This document shows, one piece after another, positions 1 to 5,831 of a stretch of 5,955 bases of DNA. A program made the translations under genes and the position numbers. The notes below the pieces were generated by a model that was not told the origin of the DNA, did no database searches, and saw only the letters and a program-made list of their open reading frames with translations. Source of the stretch: Bacteroidetes bacterium QH_10_64_19 (lineage in GTDB: Bacteria > Bacteroidota > Rhodothermia > Rhodothermales > Salinibacteraceae); contig PXSY01000068.1 in NCBI GenBank assembly GCA_003023125.1, forward strand, positions 1 through 5,955. Reading direction: 5' to 3'. The first letter of the stretch is position 1; each line of letters starts with the position of its first letter.

Positions 1-484
1 AGCCGTGGAGGGGCGAGGCGGGGCCGTGCATCACCCGGGCCGACTGGAGCAGGACCGTGGGCAGAAGGGACAGGTCGAGATGCCCGATCTGAGGGTCCGT
101 GATGCGCTGTCCGTCGAGCAGAACGGCCGTCTGGGACGCGCCGGTGCCGCGGAGAGACGGAGTGGCGAGTCCGCCCGTCCCGTAGCGACGCACGTGAACC
201 CCAGCTCGGTCCTCAAGGAAGCCGGCGACAGAGGTCGCCGCGGTGGTGCGGAGGGCTGTAGAGTCGATCACCGTCACGCGGGCCGGGGCCTGTGCCGGGG
301 ACGCCGGGAGGCGGGTGGCCGTGACGGTGAGCGGCGGCAGTGTCGTCTTCCACTGCATGTCGGTGGTGTCCACCGCAGCGAAGTCGGCGGAGAGGGGCTG
401 TGCGGAGGCCGAGCCGACGAGGCCATCGACGGCGAACAGCAGCGCCGCGCAGAGACAAAGACGGAAAAGGGACGGAGCATCCAT
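1..484 (-). CDS. btuB: TonB-dependent outer-membrane receptor, BtuB-like (N-terminal part, runs off left edge)
   Basis: Partial gene: 161 codons from an ATG at 484, open to the window edge. Residues 1-28 form a signal peptide: a hydrophobic stretch (LCLCAALLFAV) ending in a likely cleavage site ASA|Q at 28/29. Residues 50-58 (PPLTVTATR) are a TonB box. Residues 65-161 are a plug domain with typical landmarks: VTVIDS near 70, FLEDRAGVHV near 89, SLRG 110-113, AVLLDGQRI 120-128, and the start of the ARVMHGPASPLHG segment near 149. The family sits in the outer membrane, where a beta-barrel imports substrates using TonB-ExbBD energy; BtuB imports vitamin B12. The plug alone does not fix the substrate. 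The B12 call rests on the cobalamin riboswitch directly upstream. The barrel (usually another 400-500 residues) lies outside the window. The ATG fits the signal peptide, with AGGTGAGG 9 nt upstream of it. Confidence 0.9.
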   Translation of the reverse strand, partial: MDAPSLFRLCLCAALLFAVDGLVGSASAQPLSADFAAVDTTDMQWKTTLPPLTVTATRLPASPAQAPARVTVIDSTALRTTAATSVAGFLEDRAGVHVRRYGTGGLATPSLRGTGASQTAVLLDGQRITDPQIGHLDLSLLPTVLLQSARVMHGPASPLHG

Positions 485-486
485 AG

Positions 487-517
487 AAAAAGCCCTCACC
501 TCTGATGAGGTTTGGGC
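487..517 (-). terminator. Riboswitch expression-platform hairpin: intrinsic-terminator-like and RBS-sequestering
   Basis: Reading the minus strand, GCCC (517-514) pairs with GGGC (495-492), and ACCTC (511-507) pairs with GAGGT (502-498) around the loop ATCA. A 2x2 internal loop separates the two stems. Five T residues follow (491-487), ending 2 nt before the ATG. The shape fits a rho-independent terminator, but the same stem buries the ribosome binding site. It could therefore act on transcription, translation or both. The overlap with the translation start makes RBS occlusion at least as likely as termination. Confidence 0.6.
494..502 (-). promoter_or_regulatory. Ribosome binding site of the TonB receptor, sequestered in a hairpin
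   Basis: On the minus strand, GAGGTGAGG at 502-494 lies 9 nt before the ATG at 484. Its GAGGT (502-498) pairs perfectly with ACCTC (511-507) across a 4-nt loop, so ribosome access depends on how the leader folds. It is a clear Shine-Dalgarno sequence in a window where most other starts lack one. Confidence 0.7.
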
Positions 518-636
518 GGCTGCTCCGCGTACACGTCGGTTGTTCCCGAGCGCAAACGGCCTCAGGGACGGGACAGGTATTCCTCCCCCGAGGAGGCTGG
601 AGCCAGGCGCGCCACAAACCTCTGGTCCCGGAGGTT
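507..636 (-). promoter_or_regulatory. Riboswitch expression platform with alternative pairing segments
   Basis: Four segments are visible on the minus strand: A = AACCTC (636-631), B = GAGGTTTG (622-615), C = CAAACCTC (514-507), D = GAGGT (502-498, the RBS). A pairs with B as a local hairpin (6 bp, 8-nt loop). B pairs with C over 8 perfect bp. C pairs with D in the sequestering hairpin. The B:C helix excludes both A:B and C:D, which is the usual anti-sequestor logic: B:C leaves the RBS free (on), while A:B with C:D hides it (off). The pairings are read directly from the sequence; the switching is inferred. Confidence 0.55.
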
Positions 637-651
637 CTTGGCGATGAGCGA

Positions 652-790
652 AGCCGACAGCAGTCGGCTCCTCAGCACGCGCGGGCAGGTCTCCTGGCTC
701 ATCGGACCTGAGAATCACAGTGGAGTCGCCGTGATTCATCAGCGGCGGATGCACGCAACGAGTCGCCTTCCCCCTCGACCAGCCAGCCCG
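652..790 (-). ncRNA. Cobalamin (vitamin B12) riboswitch aptamer
   Basis: The minus strand carries a near-consensus B12 box, GAGCCAGGAGACCTGCC, at 700-684. Upstream in the right order are GGGGAA (773-768) and CCGCCGCTGATGA (748-736), the counterparts of GGGAA and CCGCCRCUGURA in known cobalamin aptamers. A closing helix pairs CGGGC (790-786) with GCCCG (686-682), continuing with GG/CC after a mismatch, as in E. coli btuB. A peripheral hairpin pairs GAATCAC (737-731) with GTGATTC (718-712). A 7-bp hairpin, AGCCGAC/GTCGGCT (669-663 with 658-652), follows and may supply the kissing-loop partner. The P4-like hairpin is divergent, only GCGA/TTGC around 766-755. Lying about 200 nt upstream of a TonB receptor, it should lower receptor expression when cobalamin is abundant. 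The outer boundaries are approximate. Confidence 0.85.
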
Positions 791-1110
791 AATGCATTCA
801 GGACCACTTGGCCGGGGAGTGGCGAGCCGCTGCCGGCACGCATCCCTCGTCCGAGTTACAGTTGCGGGGACAGCCCCAGACTCTCCCAATTCTGGATTGA
901 CGATTTTTGGGCTGGGGATTATGAGATCTAAAATCCCCAATCGAAAATCCAAAATGGAATCACTGGCGTTCCCTTTTCATCTCGCCCAGCTGGCGCCGGT
1001 GCGAGAACCCGCGGCGTGTGTGAAAGAACGGATTCCAAGGTAGACGTGCGACGCGACAAACCACAATCGCTTCACCGGATTTTCCGGGACGCGTCCGGAG
1101 CAGACCGGAT
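791..1110. other. Intergenic region between the PspB-like gene and the riboswitch
   Basis: About 320 bp with no convincing gene: the open frames here lack a start signal and any recognisable protein pattern. It should hold the promoter for the riboswitch-receptor transcript and the 3' end of the PspB-like transcript. On the minus strand, CATAAT at 923-918 resembles a -10 element, but no good -35 box lies at the right distance, so I do not call a promoter. The main structure is the AT-rich inverted repeat, listed separately. ACCGGATTT occurs twice, near 1075 and 1104. Confidence 0.5.
902..949. repeat. AT-rich nested inverted repeat
   Basis: The inner arms GGGGATT (914-920) and AATCCCC (932-938) flank an 11-nt spacer. 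The outer arms GATTTT (902-907) and AAAATC (944-949) are also complementary. The flanks extend the theme with TGGATTGACG to the left and AATCCAAAATGG to the right. The island is much more AT-rich than its surroundings and resembles the GATTTTGGATT-type intergenic repeats I recall from several bacterial genomes. It could be a transcript-end hairpin, a small non-autonomous repeat or a regulatory region. Confidence 0.55.
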
Positions 1111-1470
1111 TTACTCGCTCCGCAGGCGCCGGGCGATCTTGGCGGAGTGCTCTGTCTCGCTCTGTGATTCGGACTCGCGGTCGGGAGGAAGCGTGAGTTC
1201 AGCCAACGCGGTCGCGTCGTCGTGGTCGGCGATCCAGGCCTCACTGGTCACAATGGTTTCGAGGTTCTGCACGCGCTTCTGGAGCGCGTCCCGCTCCCGT
1301 TCGAGATCGTCGATCCGCTCGTGAAGAGACTGGAAGCGCTCTTTCAACTCCTCGGCGGTTGGCCCCAGGGTCTGGTGCTGGGCCCTGTAGTCAAGCCACT
1401 CTCTGTACCCGGCCAGCAGGATGCCCAGGATTGGAATCGCGAAAATTAGGACGAATACGATCGGGGGCAT
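1111..1470 (-). CDS. Small membrane protein with coiled coil, PspB-like
   Basis: A 119-residue protein from an ATG at 1470. Residues 3-22 (PPIVFVLIFAIPILGILLAG) form one transmembrane helix at the extreme N-terminus. Residues 38-76 form a charged coiled coil ending in RVQNLETIVTSEAW (66-79). That end resembles the C-terminus of phage-shock protein B, which also has one N-terminal helix, a coiled coil and an R-x-Q-x-L-E-x-I signature; PspB is about 75 residues. An acidic tail (from about residue 80, including SESQSETE) makes this protein longer. PspB works with PspC at the inner membrane in envelope-stress signalling; no pspA or pspC is visible here. An in-frame ATG at 1512 would add 14 residues, but those codons (TTT, ACA, TTG, AGG) are unlike the rest and would precede the helix. 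A TATGTTTG element at 1513-1506 also suggests transcription starts after 1512. Membrane topology is firm; the PspB relationship is a resemblance only. Confidence 0.7.
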   Translation of the reverse strand: MPPIVFVLIFAIPILGILLAGYREWLDYRAQHQTLGPTAEELKERFQSLHERIDDLERERDALQKRVQNLETIVTSEAWIADHDDATALAELTLPPDRESESQSETEHSAKIARRLRSE

Positions 1471-1505
1471 AGGCGCGGTGGAAAACCTGGGATCCAATGT
1501 AGCTT

Positions 1506-1513
1506 CAAACATA
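1506..1513 (-). promoter_or_regulatory. Possible Bacteroidota-type -7 promoter element for the PspB-like gene
   Basis: TATGTTTG on the minus strand matches the Bacteroidota -7 consensus TAnnTTTG. It lies about 35 bp before the preferred ATG at 1470. No clear -33 TTG element lies at the expected distance, so this is a weak call. Confidence 0.25.
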
Positions 1514-1935
1514 TGAACCGGCCCCGTTCCTGTTGCGCAGCGACCGAAGAAGGGGGGTCGTGTGTAAACACTCAGGATGGGCCGGGCGAAGGCTCAGTGG
1601 TCCCGGCGTTCGATTCTGCCCCGACAGCGCTTGGCAGAGGGCGCATGAGAGCGTTGGCGTACCGCAGACCCAGTCCAAGAATATACACAGGCCATCGCCT
1701 CCAGGGGGCGATTTTCGGGAATGCCGGGAGGGGGCATGGAAACTGTATCTGCGCGGCTCCGGTACGCGACTGTACCCTCGCCCCAAAATTCTTGTGGATT
1801 GTTGATCGTTCCTCAGACTCAATTCGGCCTATCCTCGGCGTGCGTAGCGGAAACTTGGGCCCGAGGTCACAGGAGGAAAGGACCGATCGCCGCCCTTCAC
1901 GTGAGCATCCGAACTGACCGGAGCTGACCTCAATC
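1514..1935. other. Intergenic region between divergent PspB-like and kinase genes
   Basis: About 420 bp with no supportable gene. Open frames exist on both strands, but their translations are rich in Arg, Pro, Cys and Gly with no domain pattern, as expected of GC-rich non-coding sequence. It must hold the promoters of both flanking genes. A short inverted repeat, GGTAC (1761-1765) with GTACC (1772-1776), could be an operator or a small hairpin. An AGGAGG at 1871-1876 resembles a ribosome binding site but has no usable start codon at the right distance. Confidence 0.5.
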
Positions 1936-3912
1936 TTGGCGCAAACCGTCCTACACTCCGATGTGACAAGTCCTTCCCATGCGCCCGACCGGGTGCTGTT
2001 AGTGCTGGGGATTGCGGGCGTGCTTTTGGCCCTTGCGCCTCTCGAGAGTACGGCTCGGTCCATCGCGGCGGACACCCTCCAGCTGGGACGTGCCGAATCC
2101 ATCACCGACGTCCGACGGGACGCGGATGGAGACATGCGTCCCGATCGGGAGGGCGACACCGTCACGGTCGCGGGACGAGCGACGGCCGCACGGGGGCGTC
2201 TCACGGTGCCGATGACGAACCTCATCGTTCTCCAGGACCGCACGGCTGGAATACACGCGCTTCTGCCGGACGGCCCGACGCTCCAGCGGGGCGACAGCGT
2301 TCGTGTTCGCGGAGTCATCGACCAGGCATATGGCCTCACACAGCTTCAGGGCCTCGATTATCGAGTCGTCGATGGGTCCTCGCAGGTGCCTATGCCCGTC
2401 CCGCTGACGGTTACTGCCGCGGCGGCGGAGCGGTACGAGGGGCAACTCGTGCGGGTGCGGGCCTGCCTCGTCACGAAAGGGTCCAACGAGGGCGGCGACT
2501 ACGTGTACCTGGTTGACCGGGAGGGCGAGACCTCCGCCCGACTGGTGGCTTTCGTGGCAAATCGCCACCTGGGGCGGTTTCAACTCGACCGTTTCGAGGA
2601 GGGAGACGAGGTGGAGGTGACGGGCGTGCTGGGGCAACACGATTTCGATGCTCCCTACACGAGCTACTATCAGATCGAGCCCCGCACACAGGACGACCTG
2701 GTCCTCAGCGGAGGAATGTCTCCCGTTGTTCGAATGGCGCTCTACGTGCTCGCTGGCGGGGGGCTGATCGCCGTGGTGGCCGTGTTCATGCTCCGGACGG
2801 CGGTTCGGCGTCGCACCCAGGAGCTTGCCGAGAGCCGGGCTCGGTTCCAGCGGCTGGCCGAGGTCACGACCGAGGGCATTGCCCTTCACGAGGCCGATGG
2901 CGAGATCATAGACGTCAACGCGGCCCTGGCCGACATGGTGGGGATGGGGCGGGAGGACTTAATCGGACGAAATGTCGCCAGGGTGCTGCCGGGCAAGGGC
3001 GCTGTGGGCACACAGGACACAGATTCGGACGCCGACGGGGCCACAGAGGCGGAACTGGTCCACGAGAATGGGCAGACGACCCTGGTGGAGATTGAAGACC
3101 GGACGGCAACGGCGGAGGGGGAGGTCGTACACGTCTGCGCGGTGCGTGACATCACGAAGCGAAAGGAATGGGAAACGGAAATCCTTCGGGCTAAGGAGGA
3201 GGCCGAGCAGATGTCGAAGCTCAAGTCGAATCTGCTGAGCAATATGAGTCACGAGTTCCGCACGCCAATTACGAGCATCACAGGCTACGCGGAGCTCATC
3301 ATGAAAGAGGCGGACGAACCGCACCAGACGTTTGCGTCCCAAATCTGCGAAAGTGGAAAGCGGTTGTCGGAGACCTTGCAGTTGGTCCTCGACATGTCGC
3401 AGATCGAGGCGGGCACGATCAGCGTGAGCGTGCAGGAAGTTACGGTGGCAGATGTGATTCAGGAGGTCCTCAATTGGCACGACCAGAAGATCGGCGACGC
3501 GATCACCGTTGACGTGGACGTCCCCGAAACGTGCACCCTCAGAACGGACCGGTCGCTCCTATACCGCATCCTGAACAATCTCATTCAGAACGCCATCAAG
3601 TTCACCGATGAGGGACGAGTTGGGGTGGAGACGACGCCCACCGATTCCGGCATTCGGATGGTGGTGCAGGATACCGGAGTGGGCATCGCTCCAGAATTCC
3701 GGCCGGATCTGTTCGAACCGTTCAAGCAAGAGTCGGAAGGGTGGACGCGAGAGTTTGAGGGGACGGGACTGGGGCTCACCCTGACGAAACACATGGTGCA
3801 ACTTCTTGAGGGGTCGATCGAGGTAGAGAGCACCAAGGGCGAGGGGAGCGTCTTCACGGTGGATCTTCCCGACATCGAGGAGATGCCCACGTCCCGAGTG
3901 GAGGCCTCGTAG
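1936..3912 (+). CDS. Membrane sensor histidine kinase with tandem OB-like periplasmic domain and PAS domain
   Basis: A 658-residue kinase. Residues 19-37 form an N-terminal membrane anchor or signal and 266-286 a second transmembrane helix, leaving 38-263 predicted periplasmic. That part holds two OB-fold-like repeats (about 72-145 and 166-250), each with a strand pattern ending in GDxVxVxGV (GDSVRVRGV 119-127, GDEVEVTGV 223-231). A PAS domain (about 300-408, ending VRDITKRKE) and a linker coiled coil follow. HisKA has its phospho-acceptor His439 in MSHEFRTP. The HATPase has an N box (LNNLIQNAIKF, 546-556), G1 (DTGVGI, 579-584), an F box (FEPFKQ, 593-598) and G2 (GTGLGL, 609-614), so all catalytic motifs are intact. 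It has no receiver domain and no adjacent response regulator: an orphan kinase with unknown partner and ligand. The start is a TTG with GGAG 12 nt upstream; a GTG at 1963 is the alternative. A stop at 1915 blocks further extension. Confidence 0.93.
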   Translation: MAQTVLHSDVTSPSHAPDRVLLVLGIAGVLLALAPLESTARSIAADTLQLGRAESITDVRRDADGDMRPDREGDTVTVAGRATAARGRLTVPMTNLIVLQDRTAGIHALLPDGPTLQRGDSVRVRGVIDQAYGLTQLQGLDYRVVDGSSQVPMPVPLTVTAAAAERYEGQLVRVRACLVTKGSNEGGDYVYLVDREGETSARLVAFVANRHLGRFQLDRFEEGDEVEVTGVLGQHDFDAPYTSYYQIEPRTQDDLVLSGGMSPVVRMALYVLAGGGLIAVVAVFMLRTAVRRRTQELAESRARFQRLAEVTTEGIALHEADGEIIDVNAALADMVGMGREDLIGRNVARVLPGKGAVGTQDTDSDADGATEAELVHENGQTTLVEIEDRTATAEGEVVHVCAVRDITKRKEWETEILRAKEEAEQMSKLKSNLLSNMSHEFRTPITSITGYAELIMKEADEPHQTFASQICESGKRLSETLQLVLDMSQIEAGTISVSVQEVTVADVIQEVLNWHDQKIGDAITVDVDVPETCTLRTDRSLLYRILNNLIQNAIKFTDEGRVGVETTPTDSGIRMVVQDTGVGIAPEFRPDLFEPFKQESEGWTREFEGTGLGLTLTKHMVQLLEGSIEVESTKGEGSVFTVDLPDIEEMPTSRVEAS

Positions 3913-3918
3913 GGAAGC

Positions 3919-3941
3919 CCCCGACAGCGGACTGGTCGGGG
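3919..3941. terminator. Inverted repeat between convergent genes, candidate bidirectional terminator
   Basis: CCCCGAC (3919-3925) and GTCGGGG (3935-3941) form a 7-bp GC-rich stem with a 9-nt loop. It sits in the 37-bp gap between the kinase stop (3912) and the convergent hydrolase stop (3950). Its position suits a shared terminator, but neither strand shows a real U-tract after the stem. It may instead block exonucleases or need Rho. Confidence 0.5.
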
Positions 3942-3949
3942 AGGAGCGG

Positions 3950-4801
3950 TTAGCCCGGAGTGGACTGCAGGAATTGTCGGACGGGCTTAAGGAGGGCCGC
4001 GCCTTTTTCCTCGGGCACGTAGTGACCGGTGGTGGGGAATCGGCGAACGTGGACGTTCTTGAAGAGACGCTGCCAGCGCTGGAGGCAGCGCTCGTGGCCG
4101 AACGCGGGGTCGTCCATGCCCCAGCATAGCAGCGCGGGGTGGTCCCGAAGTCGTTGCCGACGGGTCCACAGCGCCCGGAGCCACTGCGTTTCTTTACGAA
4201 GGGCGCGGGCAAAGACCCAACAGGCGAACCGGCGCGTCGGTGTATCCAGGGCGGCGGCGTAGGTCTGGATCCAGTCCGGCCGGAGGGGGCTGGCGGATCC
4301 GGTCGTGGCGGGCATGACGAGGCGAGCGAACGCGTTGAAGCGCTCGACGGCGATGCGGCCCATTGGGGTGGCGAGGAGGCGACTTGCGGCCTGGAGCACT
4401 GGGCGATGGGTGAGCGGCCACGCCCAGGTGTTCATGAGAATGAGGCGCTCCACGGTGTCGGGGTGGCGGAGGGCGTAGGTCAGGCCGATGGGCCCGCCCC
4501 AGTCGTGGAGCACGAGCGTGACGTCCGACACGTCCAGCGTGCGGAGGAGCGTCTCCACGAGCGTGGCGTGGGCGGGAGGGCGGTACGAAAATTCCTGTGG
4601 GGCCGCCGACCGGCCGAAGCCGAGGTAGTCGGGGGCGATGCACCGATGATCCGGCGCTAACCCGGGAAGAAGATGGCGGTACAGGCGCGCACTCGTGGGG
4701 TTGCCGTGGAGGAAAACCATGGGCGGGCCGGCGCCGATGTCGGTGTACGCCAGCGGTCCGGCCGGAGTGCGAAGGGTGTCAGTCGGGAAGCGCGAGGACA
4801 A
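3950..4801 (-). CDS. Alpha/beta hydrolase, haloalkane dehalogenase-like
   Basis: 283 residues, the usual length for the family. HGNPTS (32-37) supplies the oxyanion region, with Asn34 as a likely halide-binding residue. The nucleophile elbow is LHDWGG (98-103), with Asp100 as nucleophile in place of Ser and Trp101 beside it as the second halide contact. The likely third acid is Asp231 in GMDDPAF, and the catalytic His is His260 in TGHYVPEE. RCIAPDYLGFGRS (53-65) is also typical of the family. The Asp-His-Asp triad with an Asn-Trp halide pair resembles subfamily III haloalkane dehalogenases, which hydrolyse carbon-halogen bonds. Epoxide hydrolases share HDWGG, so the substrate is uncertain. 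Residues 135-215 form an Arg-rich helical cap. No signal peptide is seen, so it is cytoplasmic. The start is TTG at 4801: the frame stays open upstream to 4861 without ATG or GTG. It lies 60 bp after the WYL regulator on the same strand, a likely operon. Confidence 0.88.
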   Translation of the reverse strand: MSSRFPTDTLRTPAGPLAYTDIGAGPPMVFLHGNPTSARLYRHLLPGLAPDHRCIAPDYLGFGRSAAPQEFSYRPPAHATLVETLLRTLDVSDVTLVLHDWGGPIGLTYALRHPDTVERLILMNTWAWPLTHRPVLQAASRLLATPMGRIAVERFNAFARLVMPATTGSASPLRPDWIQTYAAALDTPTRRFACWVFARALRKETQWLRALWTRRQRLRDHPALLCWGMDDPAFGHERCLQRWQRLFKNVHVRRFPTTGHYVPEEKGAALLKPVRQFLQSTPG

Positions 4802-4861
4802 GAGAGCGTGGAGGTATGGGCGCAGGAGTGTGGTGGGACCGGTGAGGCAACTGTGGGGGCT

Positions 4862-5818
4862 TCAGTCGAGCAAGGTGGGCACCGACTCGTACTGGTCGGC
4901 CACGGCCTGTGCCTCGGTGGCGATGCGCTCCCGGAGGGCGCGCGGGTCCAGGACCTGCGCGTAGGCGCCCCAACTCAGTAGCCAGGGCATCGCCTCGCGC
5001 TCGTCATCCACGTTCAGGGTGAGGAGCAGGCGGCCATCGGAAAGCGTCTCGCGCTGATCGATCTCTAGAATGGGAGGCACCTGCACGGAGGAGGCCACGT
5101 CCGCCGAAAACACCACTCGAACCTGGCGCTGCGGCGGTGTCGAAGGGCCGTCGGACGGAGTGCCGTAGCTGGGCGGGCGCTCAAACGTCTCCTCTGTCAG
5201 GTCGAGGGCCTCCACGTTTGGCAGGCGCAGATGTACCACACGGCCGCGCTTGTGCCCATGCCCCACGATGTGCCAGGTGGTCCCCTGCTGGACGAGGCCG
5301 TACGGGTCGATCGTTCGGCGGGAGGGCTCACCGTCCGGAGCGGCCACCGTGGCCACCAGGGTCCGCTCTTCCACGAGCGCGTGCCGGGCCCGGCGCAGGA
5401 GTCCATCTTCGGCCGAGTCCCCGTAGACGCTGGGCGAGACCAGCGGCACGCTGCCCTGGAGGGAGAGGGCCCGCTCTCGATCTTCGGGGGACAGCACCCC
5501 CTCGAGTTTGCGCTGGGCCGCTCGGGCGGCGGCCCGGTAGCGACCGCCAACGTTCCGGGCGGCGTAGGCGCTTCCCAGGACGAGCATGATGGCCTCGTCC
5601 GTCGTCAGTCGGATGGGGCTGAGCAGGTACGATTCCGGCAGTCGATAGCCCTTGCCCGGCACGCCCTGCAGCGGGATGCCGGCCTCCACCATCGCCCGCA
5701 CGTCGCGGTACACGGTGCGCTCGCTGACGCCGAGGGCACGGGCCAAATCCGTGGCGCGTGTCCAGGCGTCCGGGGCTAGTTGCAGCAGAATGGCGGGCCA
5801 GCGCTCAGAAGGCGTCAT
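4862..5818 (-). CDS. HTH-type WYL-domain transcriptional regulator
   Basis: 318 residues from the ATG at 5818. Residues 18-60 are a DeoR/HTH_11-type winged helix (TRATDLARALGVSERTVYRD and then GKGYRL as the wing). Residues about 145-213 are a WYL domain (DPYGLVQQGTTWHIVGHG) in which the name-giving W-Y-L reads W182-H183-I184. Residues 232-310 are the C-terminal WCX domain (MPWLLSWGAYAQVLDP). Such proteins are cytoplasmic DNA-binding regulators; WYL domains sense ligands, in some cases nucleotides or nucleic acids. A TTG at 5860 would add 14 residues, but it falls inside the -35 box of a good promoter and precedes the conserved start of the fold, so I reject it. The gene is followed after 60 bp by the hydrolase, which it may control together with itself. 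Confidence 0.92.
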   Translation of the reverse strand: MTPSERWPAILLQLAPDAWTRATDLARALGVSERTVYRDVRAMVEAGIPLQGVPGKGYRLPESYLLSPIRLTTDEAIMLVLGSAYAARNVGGRYRAAARAAQRKLEGVLSPEDRERALSLQGSVPLVSPSVYGDSAEDGLLRRARHALVEERTLVATVAAPDGEPSRRTIDPYGLVQQGTTWHIVGHGHKRGRVVHLRLPNVEALDLTEETFERPPSYGTPSDGPSTPPQRQVRVVFSADVASSVQVPPILEIDQRETLSDGRLLLTLNVDDEREAMPWLLSWGAYAQVLDPRALRERIATEAQAVADQYESVPTLLD

Positions 5819-5831
5819 GGGCGGCGGAGCG

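Noticed and set aside
213..931. Several plus- and minus-strand open frames over the receptor start and the riboswitch
   Set aside because: The true receptor frame is the one with signal peptide, TonB box and plug motifs. The others show no domains and cross the structured RNA leader.
1513..1917. Open frame of 134 codons upstream of the kinase, plus strand
   Set aside because: No ribosome binding site, irregular composition with Cys and Arg clusters, and no familiar motif.
1871..1927. Strong AGGAGG followed by an 8-codon frame from GTG 1901 to TGA 1925, just upstream of the kinase
   Set aside because: The GTG lies 24 nt after AGGAGG, too far for normal initiation, and no other start codon sits at 5-12 nt. 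A leader peptide cannot be supported.
1999..2889. Long minus-strand open frame (296 codons) inside the kinase gene
   Set aside because: It lies antisense to a clear kinase; its translation is rich in His, Arg and Pro without domain motifs.
4139..4660. Plus-strand open frame of 173 codons across the hydrolase
   Set aside because: Antisense to intact catalytic motifs of the hydrolase, with no recognisable protein pattern.
5137..5779. Plus-strand open frames of 150-182 codons within the WYL regulator
   Set aside because: They overlap a confidently identified gene on the other strand, and their composition fits high-GC antisense frames.
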